This document shows positions 8,982-16,565 of a stretch of 64,000 nucleotides of DNA, one piece after another. Origin of the DNA: Mesorhizobium escarrei (GTDB lineage: Bacteria; Pseudomonadota; Alphaproteobacteria; Rhizobiales; Rhizobiaceae); assembly GCF_935825525.1 (NCBI RefSeq), contig NZ_CAKXZT010000140.1:25106-89105 (forward strand), in the 5' to 3' direction. Numbering within the stretch: position 1 is the first letter of the stretch; each line of letters starts with the position of its first letter. The notes below the pieces were generated by a model. It saw only the letters and a program-made list of their open reading frames with translations, ran no database searches and was not told the DNA's origin. The position numbers and the translations under genes are program-made.

Positions 8982-9162
8982 AATTTATCCTGGCAAAGCC
9001 TTGCGCGGCCGCGGATACGACCGGTGATTTGGAGGCGGCTCATACAATGCTTTGACGGCATTTCCAAGCCCGTGGCCGGAATATGGGAAGCAATGAGGCC
9101 GTTGCAACGTTTTCCGCTGCGGCACAGTATCCGAAGTGCCCGATAGCCTTTCGATGCCTAAT

Positions 9163-9232
9163 GCATGTCGCGCAAAAGCATGCCCTCGGGCCTGAACCGA
9201 GGGCGTGCAGCGGTTTTGCGATAACGACATGC
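9163..9232. repeat. Nested palindromic intergenic repeat
   Basis: The 305-base gap between secG and tpiA holds no gene. It contains a nested palindrome: GCATGTCG (9163-9170) pairs with CGACATGC (9225-9232), GCAAAA with TTTTGC inside, and GCCCTCGG with CCGAGGGC at the centre, giving one long interrupted hairpin. Structured elements of this kind are common between genes in Mesorhizobium. The remaining part of the gap (8982-9162) shows nothing recognisable beyond the presumed secG promoter. Confidence 0.7.
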
Positions 9233-9246
9233 GTAAAAACAACAAC

Positions 9247-9290
9247 CTAAAGCGCGTCGCATTAGGCCGGCCAAACGCGACGCGCTTTAG
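9247..9290 (-). terminator. Hairpin terminator of tpiA
   Basis: CTAAAGCGCGTCGC (9247-9260) and GCGACGCGCTTTAG (9277-9290) form a perfect 14-bp stem around a 16-base loop. It overlaps the tpiA stop codon (9287-9289). On the minus strand it is followed by GTTGTTGTTTTT, a U-rich tract suitable for intrinsic termination. The same sequence directly adjoins the nested palindrome at 9163-9232. Confidence 0.75.
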
Positions 9291-10054
9291 GAGATACTTC
9301 GATAGGCTTCGGCAATGCCGAGAAAATCCGCCGCCTTCAGGCTGGCGCCGCCGACCAGCGCGCCGTCGACATTTTTCACGCCGAGCAGTTCGACCGCGTT
9401 CGACGGCTTGACCGAGCCACCATAGAGGATGCGCATCTTCGCCGCTGCGCTGCCAAGTTTTTCCGACAGTTTTTCGCGAATATGCGCATGCGCCTCAGCA
9501 ACGTCGGCGGCAGTCGGCGTCAGTCCCGTGCCAATCGCCCATACTGGCTCGTAGGCGATGACGGTGTTCGACGCCGTTGCGTTGGGCGGCACCGAGCCGG
9601 CGACCTGGCGCGACAGCACGTCGAGCGTAGCGCCCGCCTCGCGCTCGGCTCTCGTCTCGCCGATGCAGATGATGGCGACCAGCCCGGCTCGCCACGCGGC
9701 GGACGCCTTTGCCTGGACAATGGCGTCGTCCTCGTTGTAATCGGCGCGGCGTTCGGAATGGCCGACGATGACGTGACTGGCGCCCGCATCTTTCAGCATC
9801 TCGGCAGAAATACAGCCGGTATGGGCGCCGCTCTCCTTGGTGTGGCAGTCCTCGCCCCCCGCCCGGACCGGCGTGCGCGACAAAATCTCCGCGGCATGCG
9901 CGAGCAGTGTCGCCGGCACGCAGACCAGCGCTTCAGTCTCCGCATCGAGCCCGCTCATGAAGCCGTTGCCGATCATCCTGAGTTCGTTGAGCGAGGCGCT
10001 GGTGCCGTTCATTTTCCAGTTGCCGGCGACCAGCGGGCGGATTCCTGGTGTCAT
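9287..10054 (-). CDS. tpiA: Triosephosphate isomerase
   Basis: Interconverts dihydroxyacetone phosphate and glyceraldehyde 3-phosphate in central carbon metabolism. The TIM-barrel active site is intact: Lys14 in GNWKMNG, the electrophilic His in VIVGHSERR, and the catalytic Glu with the hinged loop in AYEPVWAIGTG; the phosphate-binding GGSVKP and GALVGGASL follow. Length of 255 residues is normal. I chose the ATG at 10054 because GGAGAAG precedes it; an upstream ATG (10075) would add seven unrelated residues. It is transcribed divergently from the ppiD-like gene. Confidence 0.97.
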   Translation of the reverse strand: MTPGIRPLVAGNWKMNGTSASLNELRMIGNGFMSGLDAETEALVCVPATLLAHAAEILSRTPVRAGGEDCHTKESGAHTGCISAEMLKDAGASHVIVGHSERRADYNEDDAIVQAKASAAWRAGLVAIICIGETRAEREAGATLDVLSRQVAGSVPPNATASNTVIAYEPVWAIGTGLTPTAADVAEAHAHIREKLSEKLGSAAAKMRILYGGSVKPSNAVELLGVKNVDGALVGGASLKAADFLGIAEAYRSIS

Positions 10055-10198
10055 GGGATTTGCTTCTCCGGGCAATATTCGGCTGCGTCCTCACTACCAA
10101 ACTCAGCCCACAAAGCAATCGACAGTGGGCCGGAAGGACGCTATTGCGCTTGTTTCAAACTCGGCGCATGCGAAATGCGCAAAAAATCGGAAGTGACC

Positions 10199-12091
10199 AT
10201 GCTTAGTATCTTGAGAAGCGCGGCGGGGACCTGGGTCGCGAAAGCGCTGCTGATCTTGTTGGTGTTGAGCTTCGCCGTCTGGGGCATTTCCGGACAGATG
10301 GTCGGTGGTTTTGCAGGCCATGACGCCGTCGTCACGGCCGGAGGCACTAAAGTGTCGATCAACGAGTATCGGCTGGCCTATGACCGGCAGATCAGCGTGA
10401 TGTCGCAGCAATTCGGCCAGCGCATCAGCCGCGAGCAGGCGACGGCGCTTGGCCTCGACAACCAGGTGCTGGCACAACTCGTGTCGGGCGCAGTCCTCGA
10501 TGAGCAGGCCCGCAAGCTCGGGCTTGGGCTGTCCAAGGACCGGCTGGCCCAACTCACCCATGAAGACCCGGCCTTCAAGGGTCCCGGCGGCACCTTCGAC
10601 AGAAGGACCTTCGAATACATTCTGCAACAGGTCGGCATGCGGCCGGAAGACTATCTCAGGAATCGCGCCCAGGTGGCCGTGCGCCAGCAGATCGTCGAGG
10701 CGGTTTCGGACGGCCTCAAGGCACCGAATACGTTCTTGAAGGCGGTCGCGCTTTATCGTGGCGAAGACCGCACCATCGACTACGTGACCTTGCCGAAATC
10801 GCTGGTCGAGCCGATCGAAGCGCCATCCGACACGACGCTTTCGGCCTATTTTGAGGAAAACAAGAAGACCTATGCGGCGCCCGAATACCGCAAATTCTCC
10901 TATGTCAGGCTCGAGCCGGAAGACATCATGGATGTGAGTGCCGTGACCGACCAACAGGTCAGCGACGACTACAACAAGAACAAGGGGCGCTACACCACGC
11001 CGGAAACGCGCACCATCGAACAGCTCGTGTTCAAAACGCCCGATGCCGGGAAGGCCGCGCTCGATTCACTCAAGACCGGCGCGACCTTCGACAAAATCGT
11101 CGCCGCCGAGGGCAAGACGCAGGCCGACACGATGCTCGGCACGCTGTCCAAGGACAAGATCGCTGACAAAGCGGTGGCGGATGCGGCGTTTGCGCTCAAC
11201 ATCAACGAAGTCAGCCCGGTCGTTCAGGGCGCCTTCGGTCCGGTGCTGCTGCGCGTCACCGAAATTAAGCCCGAAGTGGTGAAGCCGCTGGCCGAAGTGG
11301 CCGCCGACATCCGCAAGGACCTGGCGCTGGGCGAGGCAAGCCGCATTCTGCTCGACGTGCATGACAGTTACGAAGATAGCCGCGCTTCGGGCAGCACGCT
11401 CAAGCAAGCGGCCGAAAAACTGAAGCTGAAGGTCGTCACCATCGACGCGATCGATCGCACCGGCCTGAGGCCGGACGGCACCATCGTCAAGGATCTGCCG
11501 GAATCGCCGGATCTCATCAAGGCGGTGTTCGATGCCGAACCCGGCACCGAGAATCCCGACCTCACCACCGCCAACAACGGCTTCGTGTTCTACGAGGTGG
11601 ATTCGATCACGCCGGCCCGTGACCGCACGCTGGATGAAGTGCGCCAGAAGGTGGTGGCCGATTGGACGGCGGCGGAAACGACCAGGCGGCTCACCGCAAA
11701 AGCGGAGGAGCTCGAAAAGCGTCTCAAGGCCGGAGCCACGCTCGACGTGATCGCGAGCGAGCTCAAGCTTGAGAAGCGGACCAAGCGCGGCGTCAAGCGC
11801 GGGGCGGACGACGCCGATTTCGGCACGGAAGGAGCCGCGGCGATGTTCGCTGAAGGCGAAGGCGGGACCGGATTGATCCCCTCGCCCACCGGCGACGGAC
11901 AGATCCTGTTCAAGATCGCCGAAGTCTTCGAGCCTGCCGGAGCCGACGCCAGCTCGGTGCCGGACGACGCGCAGAAATCGTTCACCGCCGGCATGTCCGA
12001 CGACCTGCTCGACCAGCTGGTCGCGCAGCTGCAGACGCAATATGACGTTCGCATCGACCAGACCGCCGTTGCCCAAGCCCTGACCAGATGA
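10199..12091 (+). CDS. PpiD-like peptidyl-prolyl isomerase / SurA_N chaperone, membrane anchored
   Basis: Periplasmic folding factor, 630 residues, tethered by one N-terminal membrane helix (residues about 10-33, VAKALLILLVLSFAVWGISG). After the anchor comes a SurA N-like chaperone region (AVVTAGGTKVSINEYRLAYD; ISREQATALGLDNQVLAQLV), then a parvulin-type domain (TPETRTIEQLVFKT, FDKIVAAEGKT, INEVSPVVQGAFGPVLLRVT) and a second helical part. It is assigned by this architecture; whether the isomerase is active cannot be judged from sequence. The ATG at 10199 has GGAAGTG upstream; a much longer in-frame reading from 9482 is antisense to tpiA and is not real. Its stop overlaps trpD by four bases (ATGA), so it is the first gene of a trpDC-moaC-moeA-lexA run. 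Confidence 0.88.
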   Translation: MLSILRSAAGTWVAKALLILLVLSFAVWGISGQMVGGFAGHDAVVTAGGTKVSINEYRLAYDRQISVMSQQFGQRISREQATALGLDNQVLAQLVSGAVLDEQARKLGLGLSKDRLAQLTHEDPAFKGPGGTFDRRTFEYILQQVGMRPEDYLRNRAQVAVRQQIVEAVSDGLKAPNTFLKAVALYRGEDRTIDYVTLPKSLVEPIEAPSDTTLSAYFEENKKTYAAPEYRKFSYVRLEPEDIMDVSAVTDQQVSDDYNKNKGRYTTPETRTIEQLVFKTPDAGKAALDSLKTGATFDKIVAAEGKTQADTMLGTLSKDKIADKAVADAAFALNINEVSPVVQGAFGPVLLRVTEIKPEVVKPLAEVAADIRKDLALGEASRILLDVHDSYEDSRASGSTLKQAAEKLKLKVVTIDAIDRTGLRPDGTIVKDLPESPDLIKAVFDAEPGTENPDLTTANNGFVFYEVDSITPARDRTLDEVRQKVVADWTAAETTRRLTAKAEELEKRLKAGATLDVIASELKLEKRTKRGVKRGADDADFGTEGAAAMFAEGEGGTGLIPSPTGDGQILFKIAEVFEPAGADASSVPDDAQKSFTAGMSDDLLDQLVAQLQTQYDVRIDQTAVAQALTR

Positions 12092-13098
12092 GCGCGCTCA
12101 AGACCCATATCGCCAAGGTCGCCGCCGGCAGCTCCCTTTCCTTCGAGGAAGCGCGCGAAGCCTTCGACATCATCATGTCGGGCGACGCTACGCCCGGCCA
12201 GATCGGCGGGTTCCTGATGGCGCTGCGCGTGCGCGGCGAGACGGTGAGCGAGATTTCCGGCGCCGTCGCCACCATGCGCGCCAAGATGCTGCGCGTCGAC
12301 GCGCCGGCTGGCGCCATCGACATCGTCGGCACCGGCGGCGACAATTCGCACAGCGTCAACATCTCGACCGCATCCGCCTTCGTCATCGCCGCCTGCGGCG
12401 TGCCGGTGGCCAAGCACGGCAATCGCGGACTGTCCTCGCAGACCGGCGCCGCCGACGTGCTGACCGCGCTCGGCGTCAAGCTGGATATTCCGCCGGAAAC
12501 GATCGGCCGCTGCATCCACGATGCAGGCGTCGGCTTCATGTTCGCGCCGGCGCATCATCCGGCGATGAAACATGTCGGCCCGATCCGCGTCGAGCTCGGC
12601 ACCCGCACCATCTTCAATCTGCTTGGCCCGCTTTCCAATCCGGCTGGTGTCGTCAGGCAGATGGTCGGCGTCTTCTTGCCGGAATGGATCATGCCGGTGG
12701 CCGAGACGTTGAAGGCACTGGGCGCCGACCACGTCTGGGTCGCCCATGGCGACGGCTATGACGAGATCACCACCACCGGCGAAACCCAAGTCGCCGAACT
12801 GGTCGGCGGCGAGATCCGCCGCTTTACGCTGACCCCGGAAGCGGTCGGGCTGAAGCGGCATACCAAGGACGAGTTGCGCGGCGGCGATGCCGCCTACAAC
12901 GCCCAGGCGCTGCGCGACATGTTGGGCGGCGCTGCCGGCGCCTTTCGCGATACGGTGCTGATGAACGCCGGCGCCGGACTGGTGGTGGCGGGCAAGGCGA
13001 CGACGCTTGCCGATGGCATGGCGACGGCGGCGCAAGCCATCGACAGTGGCCGGGCGCTGAAAGTGCTTGACCGGCTGGTCGAGATTTCGAACGGATAG
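12088..13098 (+). CDS. trpD: Anthranilate phosphoribosyltransferase
   Basis: Second step of tryptophan synthesis: transfers phosphoribosyl from PRPP to anthranilate. The PRPP/Mg site is shown by DIVGTGGDNSHSVNISTASA; the anthranilate channel region by KHGNRGLSSQTGAADVL and PAHHPAMKHVGPIR; RTIFNLLGPLSNPA is a family signature. 336 residues, full length. Its ATG overlaps the stop of the ppiD-like gene, indicating translational coupling, and trpC follows five bases after its stop. The aminase (trpE/G) is not in this window. Confidence 0.97.
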   Translation: MSALKTHIAKVAAGSSLSFEEAREAFDIIMSGDATPGQIGGFLMALRVRGETVSEISGAVATMRAKMLRVDAPAGAIDIVGTGGDNSHSVNISTASAFVIAACGVPVAKHGNRGLSSQTGAADVLTALGVKLDIPPETIGRCIHDAGVGFMFAPAHHPAMKHVGPIRVELGTRTIFNLLGPLSNPAGVVRQMVGVFLPEWIMPVAETLKALGADHVWVAHGDGYDEITTTGETQVAELVGGEIRRFTLTPEAVGLKRHTKDELRGGDAAYNAQALRDMLGGAAGAFRDTVLMNAGAGLVVAGKATTLADGMATAAQAIDSGRALKVLDRLVEISNG

Positions 13099-13102
13099 CG
13101 CC

Positions 13103-13954
13103 GTGTCTGATATCCTGCGCAAGATCGAAGCCTACAAGCGCGACGAGATCGCGGCGGCGAAGGCGCGCGTGCCACTTGCCGAAATCAAGGCACGGGCAAA
13201 GGATACCGACGCACCACGCGGCTTTCTCTCGGCCCTTGAAGCCAAACGCAAATCCGGCAGTTTCGCGCTGATCGCCGAGATCAAGAAGGCGAGCCCGTCC
13301 AAGGGCCTGATCCGCGCCGATTTCGATCCGCCGGCGCTGGCCAGGGCCTATGCCAAAGGTGGGGCTGCCTGCCTCTCGGTGCTAACCGATGCGCCGTCTT
13401 TCCAGGGGGCGCCTGAATTCCTCACCGATGCGCGCAGCGCCGTCACATTGCCGGCTTTGCGCAAGGATTTTCTGTTCGATCCCTATCAGGTGTTCGAGGC
13501 CCGTGCATGGGGCGCGGACGCCATCCTGATCATCATGGCGAGCGTCGATGACGCCGTGGCCAGGGAACTCGAAACGACGGCTTTCGAGCTCGGCATGGAC
13601 GCCCTGGTCGAGGTGCATGACGCGGCCGAGACGGAACGCGCGCTGAAACTGTCGTCGCGGCTGATCGGCATCAACAACCGCAATCTCCGGACGTTCGAAA
13701 CCAGCATCGAGACATCGGAGCGGCTCGCGGCGATGGTGCCGGCCGACCGCCTGCTGGTCAGCGAGAGTGGTATTTTCTCGCACGAAGACTGCCGCAGGCT
13801 GGAACGGAGCGACATTGGCACGTTCCTCGTCGGCGAGAGCCTGATGCGGCAACAGGACGTGGCCACTGCGACGCACCTGCTTTTGACGGGCAAGGCGCCC
13901 GCCAATGCATCTGCCCCAAAATCGGAATCGATTTTCGGAGCGCACGATGCATAA
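13103..13954 (+). CDS. trpC: Indole-3-glycerol phosphate synthase
   Basis: Cyclises CdRP to indole-3-glycerol phosphate in tryptophan synthesis. TIM-barrel landmarks: ALIAEIKKASPSKGLIR with the catalytic Lys, LRKDFLFDPYQVFEAR, ALVEVHDAAE, LIGINNRNLRTFE and LLVSESGIFSHED. Start is GTG at 13103, five bases after the trpD stop. The last ten or so codons (KSESIFGAHDA) are read from a dispersed palindromic repeat (13914-13945), so the natural C-terminus has apparently been replaced or extended by the element. No sign that the core enzyme is affected. A stand-alone TrpC here, not fused to TrpF. Confidence 0.97.
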   Translation: MSDILRKIEAYKRDEIAAAKARVPLAEIKARAKDTDAPRGFLSALEAKRKSGSFALIAEIKKASPSKGLIRADFDPPALARAYAKGGAACLSVLTDAPSFQGAPEFLTDARSAVTLPALRKDFLFDPYQVFEARAWGADAILIIMASVDDAVARELETTAFELGMDALVEVHDAAETERALKLSSRLIGINNRNLRTFETSIETSERLAAMVPADRLLVSESGIFSHEDCRRLERSDIGTFLVGESLMRQQDVATATHLLLTGKAPANASAPKSESIFGAHDA

Positions 13955-13998
13955 ATTCAAAGCGTTAGAGCATATTTTGTGCGTCCAAACGGACGCAC
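13914..13998. repeat. Dispersed CCGAAAATC-type palindrome with second hairpin
   Basis: CCAAAATCG (13916-13924) and CGATTTTCGG (13929-13938) form a near-perfect inverted repeat. Further on, GTGCGTCC (13979-13986) and GGACGCAC (13991-13998) form a perfect 8-bp stem around AAAC. The same core is seen at 26576-26599 and, in degenerate form, at 41750-41767. The element bridges trpC and moaC, overlaps the trpC stop region, and could attenuate or protect the mRNA. Confidence 0.7.
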
Positions 13999-14020
13999 GT
14001 CCCTCCAAGGTGACCTGACG

Positions 14021-14518
14021 ATGTCGGCCGCCCTCACCCATCTTGGCGCACAAGGCGAAGCCAATATGGTCGATGTCGGCGACAAGGCGGAGACGACCCG
14101 CACGGCAATCGCCGAAGGTCTTGTCTCGATGCGGCCCGAAACGCTGAAAATGATTCTCGACGGCGATGCCAAGAAAGGCGACGTGCTGGGCACGGCGCGC
14201 ATCGCCGGCATCATGGCGGCCAAGAGGACGCATGAGCTGATCCCGCTCTGCCATCCGCTGCTGTTGACCAAGATATCGGTAGACATCGAACCGGACGCGA
14301 CGCTGCCCGGCCTGAAGGTCACGGCGCTGGCCCGCGTCACCGGCAAGACCGGCGTCGAGATGGAAGCGCTGACCGCCGTCTCGGTCGCCTGCCTGACGAT
14401 CTATGATATGGCCAAGGCGGTCGACCGCGCGATGGCGATCTCCGGCATCAGGCTGGTGGAAAAGACCGGCGGCAAATCCGGCGACTACAAGGCGGATGCC
14501 CAGGGGCCAGGCCAATAA
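14021..14518 (+). CDS. moaC: Cyclic pyranopterin monophosphate synthase
   Basis: Acts with MoaA to make cyclic pyranopterin monophosphate, the first molybdenum cofactor intermediate. Conserved parts: MVDVGDKAETTRTAIAEG, KKGDVLGTARIAGIMAAK, LIPLCHPLLLTKI (substrate-binding His), GVEMEALTAVSVACLTIYDM and DMAKAVDRAM with the catalytic region near the C-terminus. 165 residues, complete. I chose ATG 14021; an earlier in-frame reading from 13979 would begin inside the repeat hairpin. Its TAA shares a base with the moeA ATG (TAATG), which indicates coupling. Confidence 0.96.
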   Translation: MSAALTHLGAQGEANMVDVGDKAETTRTAIAEGLVSMRPETLKMILDGDAKKGDVLGTARIAGIMAAKRTHELIPLCHPLLLTKISVDIEPDATLPGLKVTALARVTGKTGVEMEALTAVSVACLTIYDMAKAVDRAMAISGIRLVEKTGGKSGDYKADAQGPGQ

Positions 14519-15723
14519 TGGCGCTGCTTCCGGTCGCCGAGGCGCTCGAGCGCCTGCTTGAGGACGCTGCGCCCTTGCAGGCTGAAAGCGTCGCCCTGAT
14601 GGACGCCGCCGACCGGGTGCTGGCGGGGCCGCTCATGGCACTCCGCACCCAGCCGCCATTCAACGCGTCAGCCATGGACGGCTACGCCGTGCGGGCCGAC
14701 GATGTCGCGTCCGTGCCCGCGAGACTTTCGGTGATCGGCATGGCGCCGGCCGGACGCGGCTTTGCCGGAACAGTCGGCCCGGTGCAGGCCGTGCGCATCT
14801 TCACCGGCGCGCCGCTTCCCGCAGGCGCCAACACCATCGTCATCCAGGAGAATGTCCGCGACCTCGGCGGCGGCAGCATCGAAGTGACCGCGTCGACGGT
14901 CGAAGGCCGCCACATCCGCCGCCTCGGGCTCGATTTCTCGAAGGGCAACGTGCTGCTGGAGAAAGGCCGCCTGCTCGATCCGGCGGCATTGTCGTTGGCG
15001 GCGTCGGCCAACCATCCGCAGGTCGCCGTGGTGAAACGGCCGCTGGTCGCCATCATCGCCACCGGCGACGAATTGCTGCCGCCGGGCAGCGACCTTGGCC
15101 CCGACCAGATCATCTCCTCCAATGCCTATGGCGTCTCCGCTGCGTCCCGCTCGGTCGGCGCCTGCGCACTCGATCTCGGCATCGCCGCCGACCGCAAGGA
15201 GGCGATCGCCGCGCTGGTGAAAAAAGCGGTCGACGCATGCGCCGACGTCATCGTCACGCTGGGCGGCGCCTCGGTCGGCGACCACGACCTCGTCCATGAC
15301 GTACTGACCGGCGAAGGCATGACGCTCGATTTCTGGAAAATCGCCATGCGGCCCGGCAAGCCACTGATGTTCGGGCGGTTGGGCGACATCCGCTGCATCG
15401 GCCTGCCCGGCAATCCAGTGGCGAGCCTGGTCTGCACGCAGCTCTTTCTGAAGCCGCTGCTGGCGCGGCTCGGCGGCCGCGCCTTCCGCCAGGACATGCG
15501 TCAGGCGCGGCTCGGCGCCGCCTTGCCGACCAACGATCTCCGGCAGGACTATGTACGCGCGGTGGTGAAGGAAGAAGCTGGCACGCTTGAGGCAACGCCG
15601 TTCAGTATCCAGGATTCCTCGATGCTCAGAATGCTGGCCGACGCCAACGGACTGATCGTGCGCGAGCCATTCGCTCCCGCAGCCGCAGCGGGCGCCGCCT
15701 GCAGCGTGCTGATGCTACGCTGA
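14518..15723 (+). CDS. moeA: Molybdopterin molybdenumtransferase
   Basis: Inserts molybdate into adenylated molybdopterin. Family motifs in order: PPFNASAMDGYAVRADD (residues about 45-61), IFTGAPLPAGANTIVIQE, the MoCF_BD domain with ATGDELLPPG, DVIVTLGGASVGDHDLV, WKIAMRPGKPLMFG and GLPGNPVASLVC, then a C-terminal beta domain. 401 residues, normal. Translationally coupled to moaC. Placement of moaC-moeA between trpC and lexA is an arrangement I associate with rhizobia. Confidence 0.97.
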   Translation: MALLPVAEALERLLEDAAPLQAESVALMDAADRVLAGPLMALRTQPPFNASAMDGYAVRADDVASVPARLSVIGMAPAGRGFAGTVGPVQAVRIFTGAPLPAGANTIVIQENVRDLGGGSIEVTASTVEGRHIRRLGLDFSKGNVLLEKGRLLDPAALSLAASANHPQVAVVKRPLVAIIATGDELLPPGSDLGPDQIISSNAYGVSAASRSVGACALDLGIAADRKEAIAALVKKAVDACADVIVTLGGASVGDHDLVHDVLTGEGMTLDFWKIAMRPGKPLMFGRLGDIRCIGLPGNPVASLVCTQLFLKPLLARLGGRAFRQDMRQARLGAALPTNDLRQDYVRAVVKEEAGTLEATPFSIQDSSMLRMLADANGLIVREPFAPAAAAGAACSVLMLR

Positions 15724-15763
15724 ACAAAACGTCAACACATTCATTAAACTTTAAATGGTTGCA

Positions 15764-15804
15764 GAACACAACTGGAACAGATAGTGTTTGTTCTGGGTTT
15801 GTTT
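15764..15804 (+). promoter_or_regulatory. SOS boxes upstream of lexA
   Basis: GAAC-acaactg-GAAC at 15764-15778 is an exact match to the alphaproteobacterial LexA site (direct repeat GAAC-N7-GAAC). A second, weaker one in the opposite sense, GTTC-tgggttt-GTTT, lies at 15790-15804. Both are within the 104-base gap between moeA and lexA, so LexA would repress its own promoter here and make lexA at least partly independent of the moeA operon. Confidence 0.88.
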
Positions 15805-15827
15805 TTCTGATTCTGTTGGGGGTCGCG

Positions 15828-16565
15828 ATGCTGACACGCAAACAACATGAACTGCTGATGTTCATCCACGAGCGGCTGAAGGAAAGCGGCATTCCGCCCT
15901 CGTTCGACGAGATGAAGGAAGCGCTCGACCTCGCCTCCAAATCGGGGATCCATCGGCTGATCACGGCGCTGGAGGAGCGCGGTTTCATTCGCCGCCTTCC
16001 CAACCGCGCCCGCGCGCTGGAGGTGCTGCGCCTGCCCGATTCGATCGCGCCGGGCCTCAATGCGGCGCGCAAATTCTCGCCGAGCGTCATTCAAGGCAGC
16101 CTTGGGCAGGGCAGCCTCGGACGGCAGATCAAGCCGGCGCCTTCGCGCATGCGTGCGGCCGGCAATGACGACGACGTCGTTGCCACCGTCTCCATACCGG
16201 TGATGGGCCGCATCGCTGCCGGTGTGCCGATCGACGCCATCCAGCACCAGACGCATTCGATCTCGGTGCCACCGGACATGATCACCGGCGGCACGCACTA
16301 CGCGCTGGAGGTCAAGGGTGATTCGATGATCGAGGCCGGCATTTTCGACGGCGACACGGTCATCATCCGCAACGCCGACACCGCCCAGCCTGGCGAGATC
16401 ATTGTCGCTCTGGTCGACGAGGAGGAAGCAACGCTGAAGCGGTTCCGCCGCAAGGGCGCCTCGATCGCACTGGAAGCCGCCAATCCGGCCTACGAGACGC
16501 GCATCTTCGGGCCGGACCGGGTCAAGGTGCAGGGCAAGCTGGTCGGACTGATCCGGCGTTACTGA
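15828..16565 (+). CDS. lexA: SOS response repressor/autoprotease LexA
   Basis: DNA-damage repressor of 245 residues. The N-terminal winged helix has LTRKQHELLMFIHERLKESG and SKSGIHRLITALEERGFIRR. The C-terminal S24 protease has the Ala-Gly cleavage site in GRIAAGVPID, the nucleophile in VKGDSMIEAGIFDGDTVII and the general-base Lys in EEATLKRFRR. The start ATG at 15828 follows GGGGGTCGCG; an earlier in-frame ATG at 15759 would overlap the SOS box. The long hinge with SLGQGSLGRQIKPAPS is typical of rhizobial LexA. It would be autoregulated through the boxes at 15764-15804. Confidence 0.97.
   Translation: MLTRKQHELLMFIHERLKESGIPPSFDEMKEALDLASKSGIHRLITALEERGFIRRLPNRARALEVLRLPDSIAPGLNAARKFSPSVIQGSLGQGSLGRQIKPAPSRMRAAGNDDDVVATVSIPVMGRIAAGVPIDAIQHQTHSISVPPDMITGGTHYALEVKGDSMIEAGIFDGDTVIIRNADTAQPGEIIVALVDEEEATLKRFRRKGASIALEAANPAYETRIFGPDRVKVQGKLVGLIRRY

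Noticed and set aside
9482..10198. N-terminal extension of the ppiD-like protein by 239 residues
   Set aside because: This part is antisense to tpiA and the membrane anchor expected at the N-terminus starts at 10199.
11590..13122. 510-codon open reading on the minus strand
   Set aside because: Antisense to the ppiD-like gene and trpD, both well supported.
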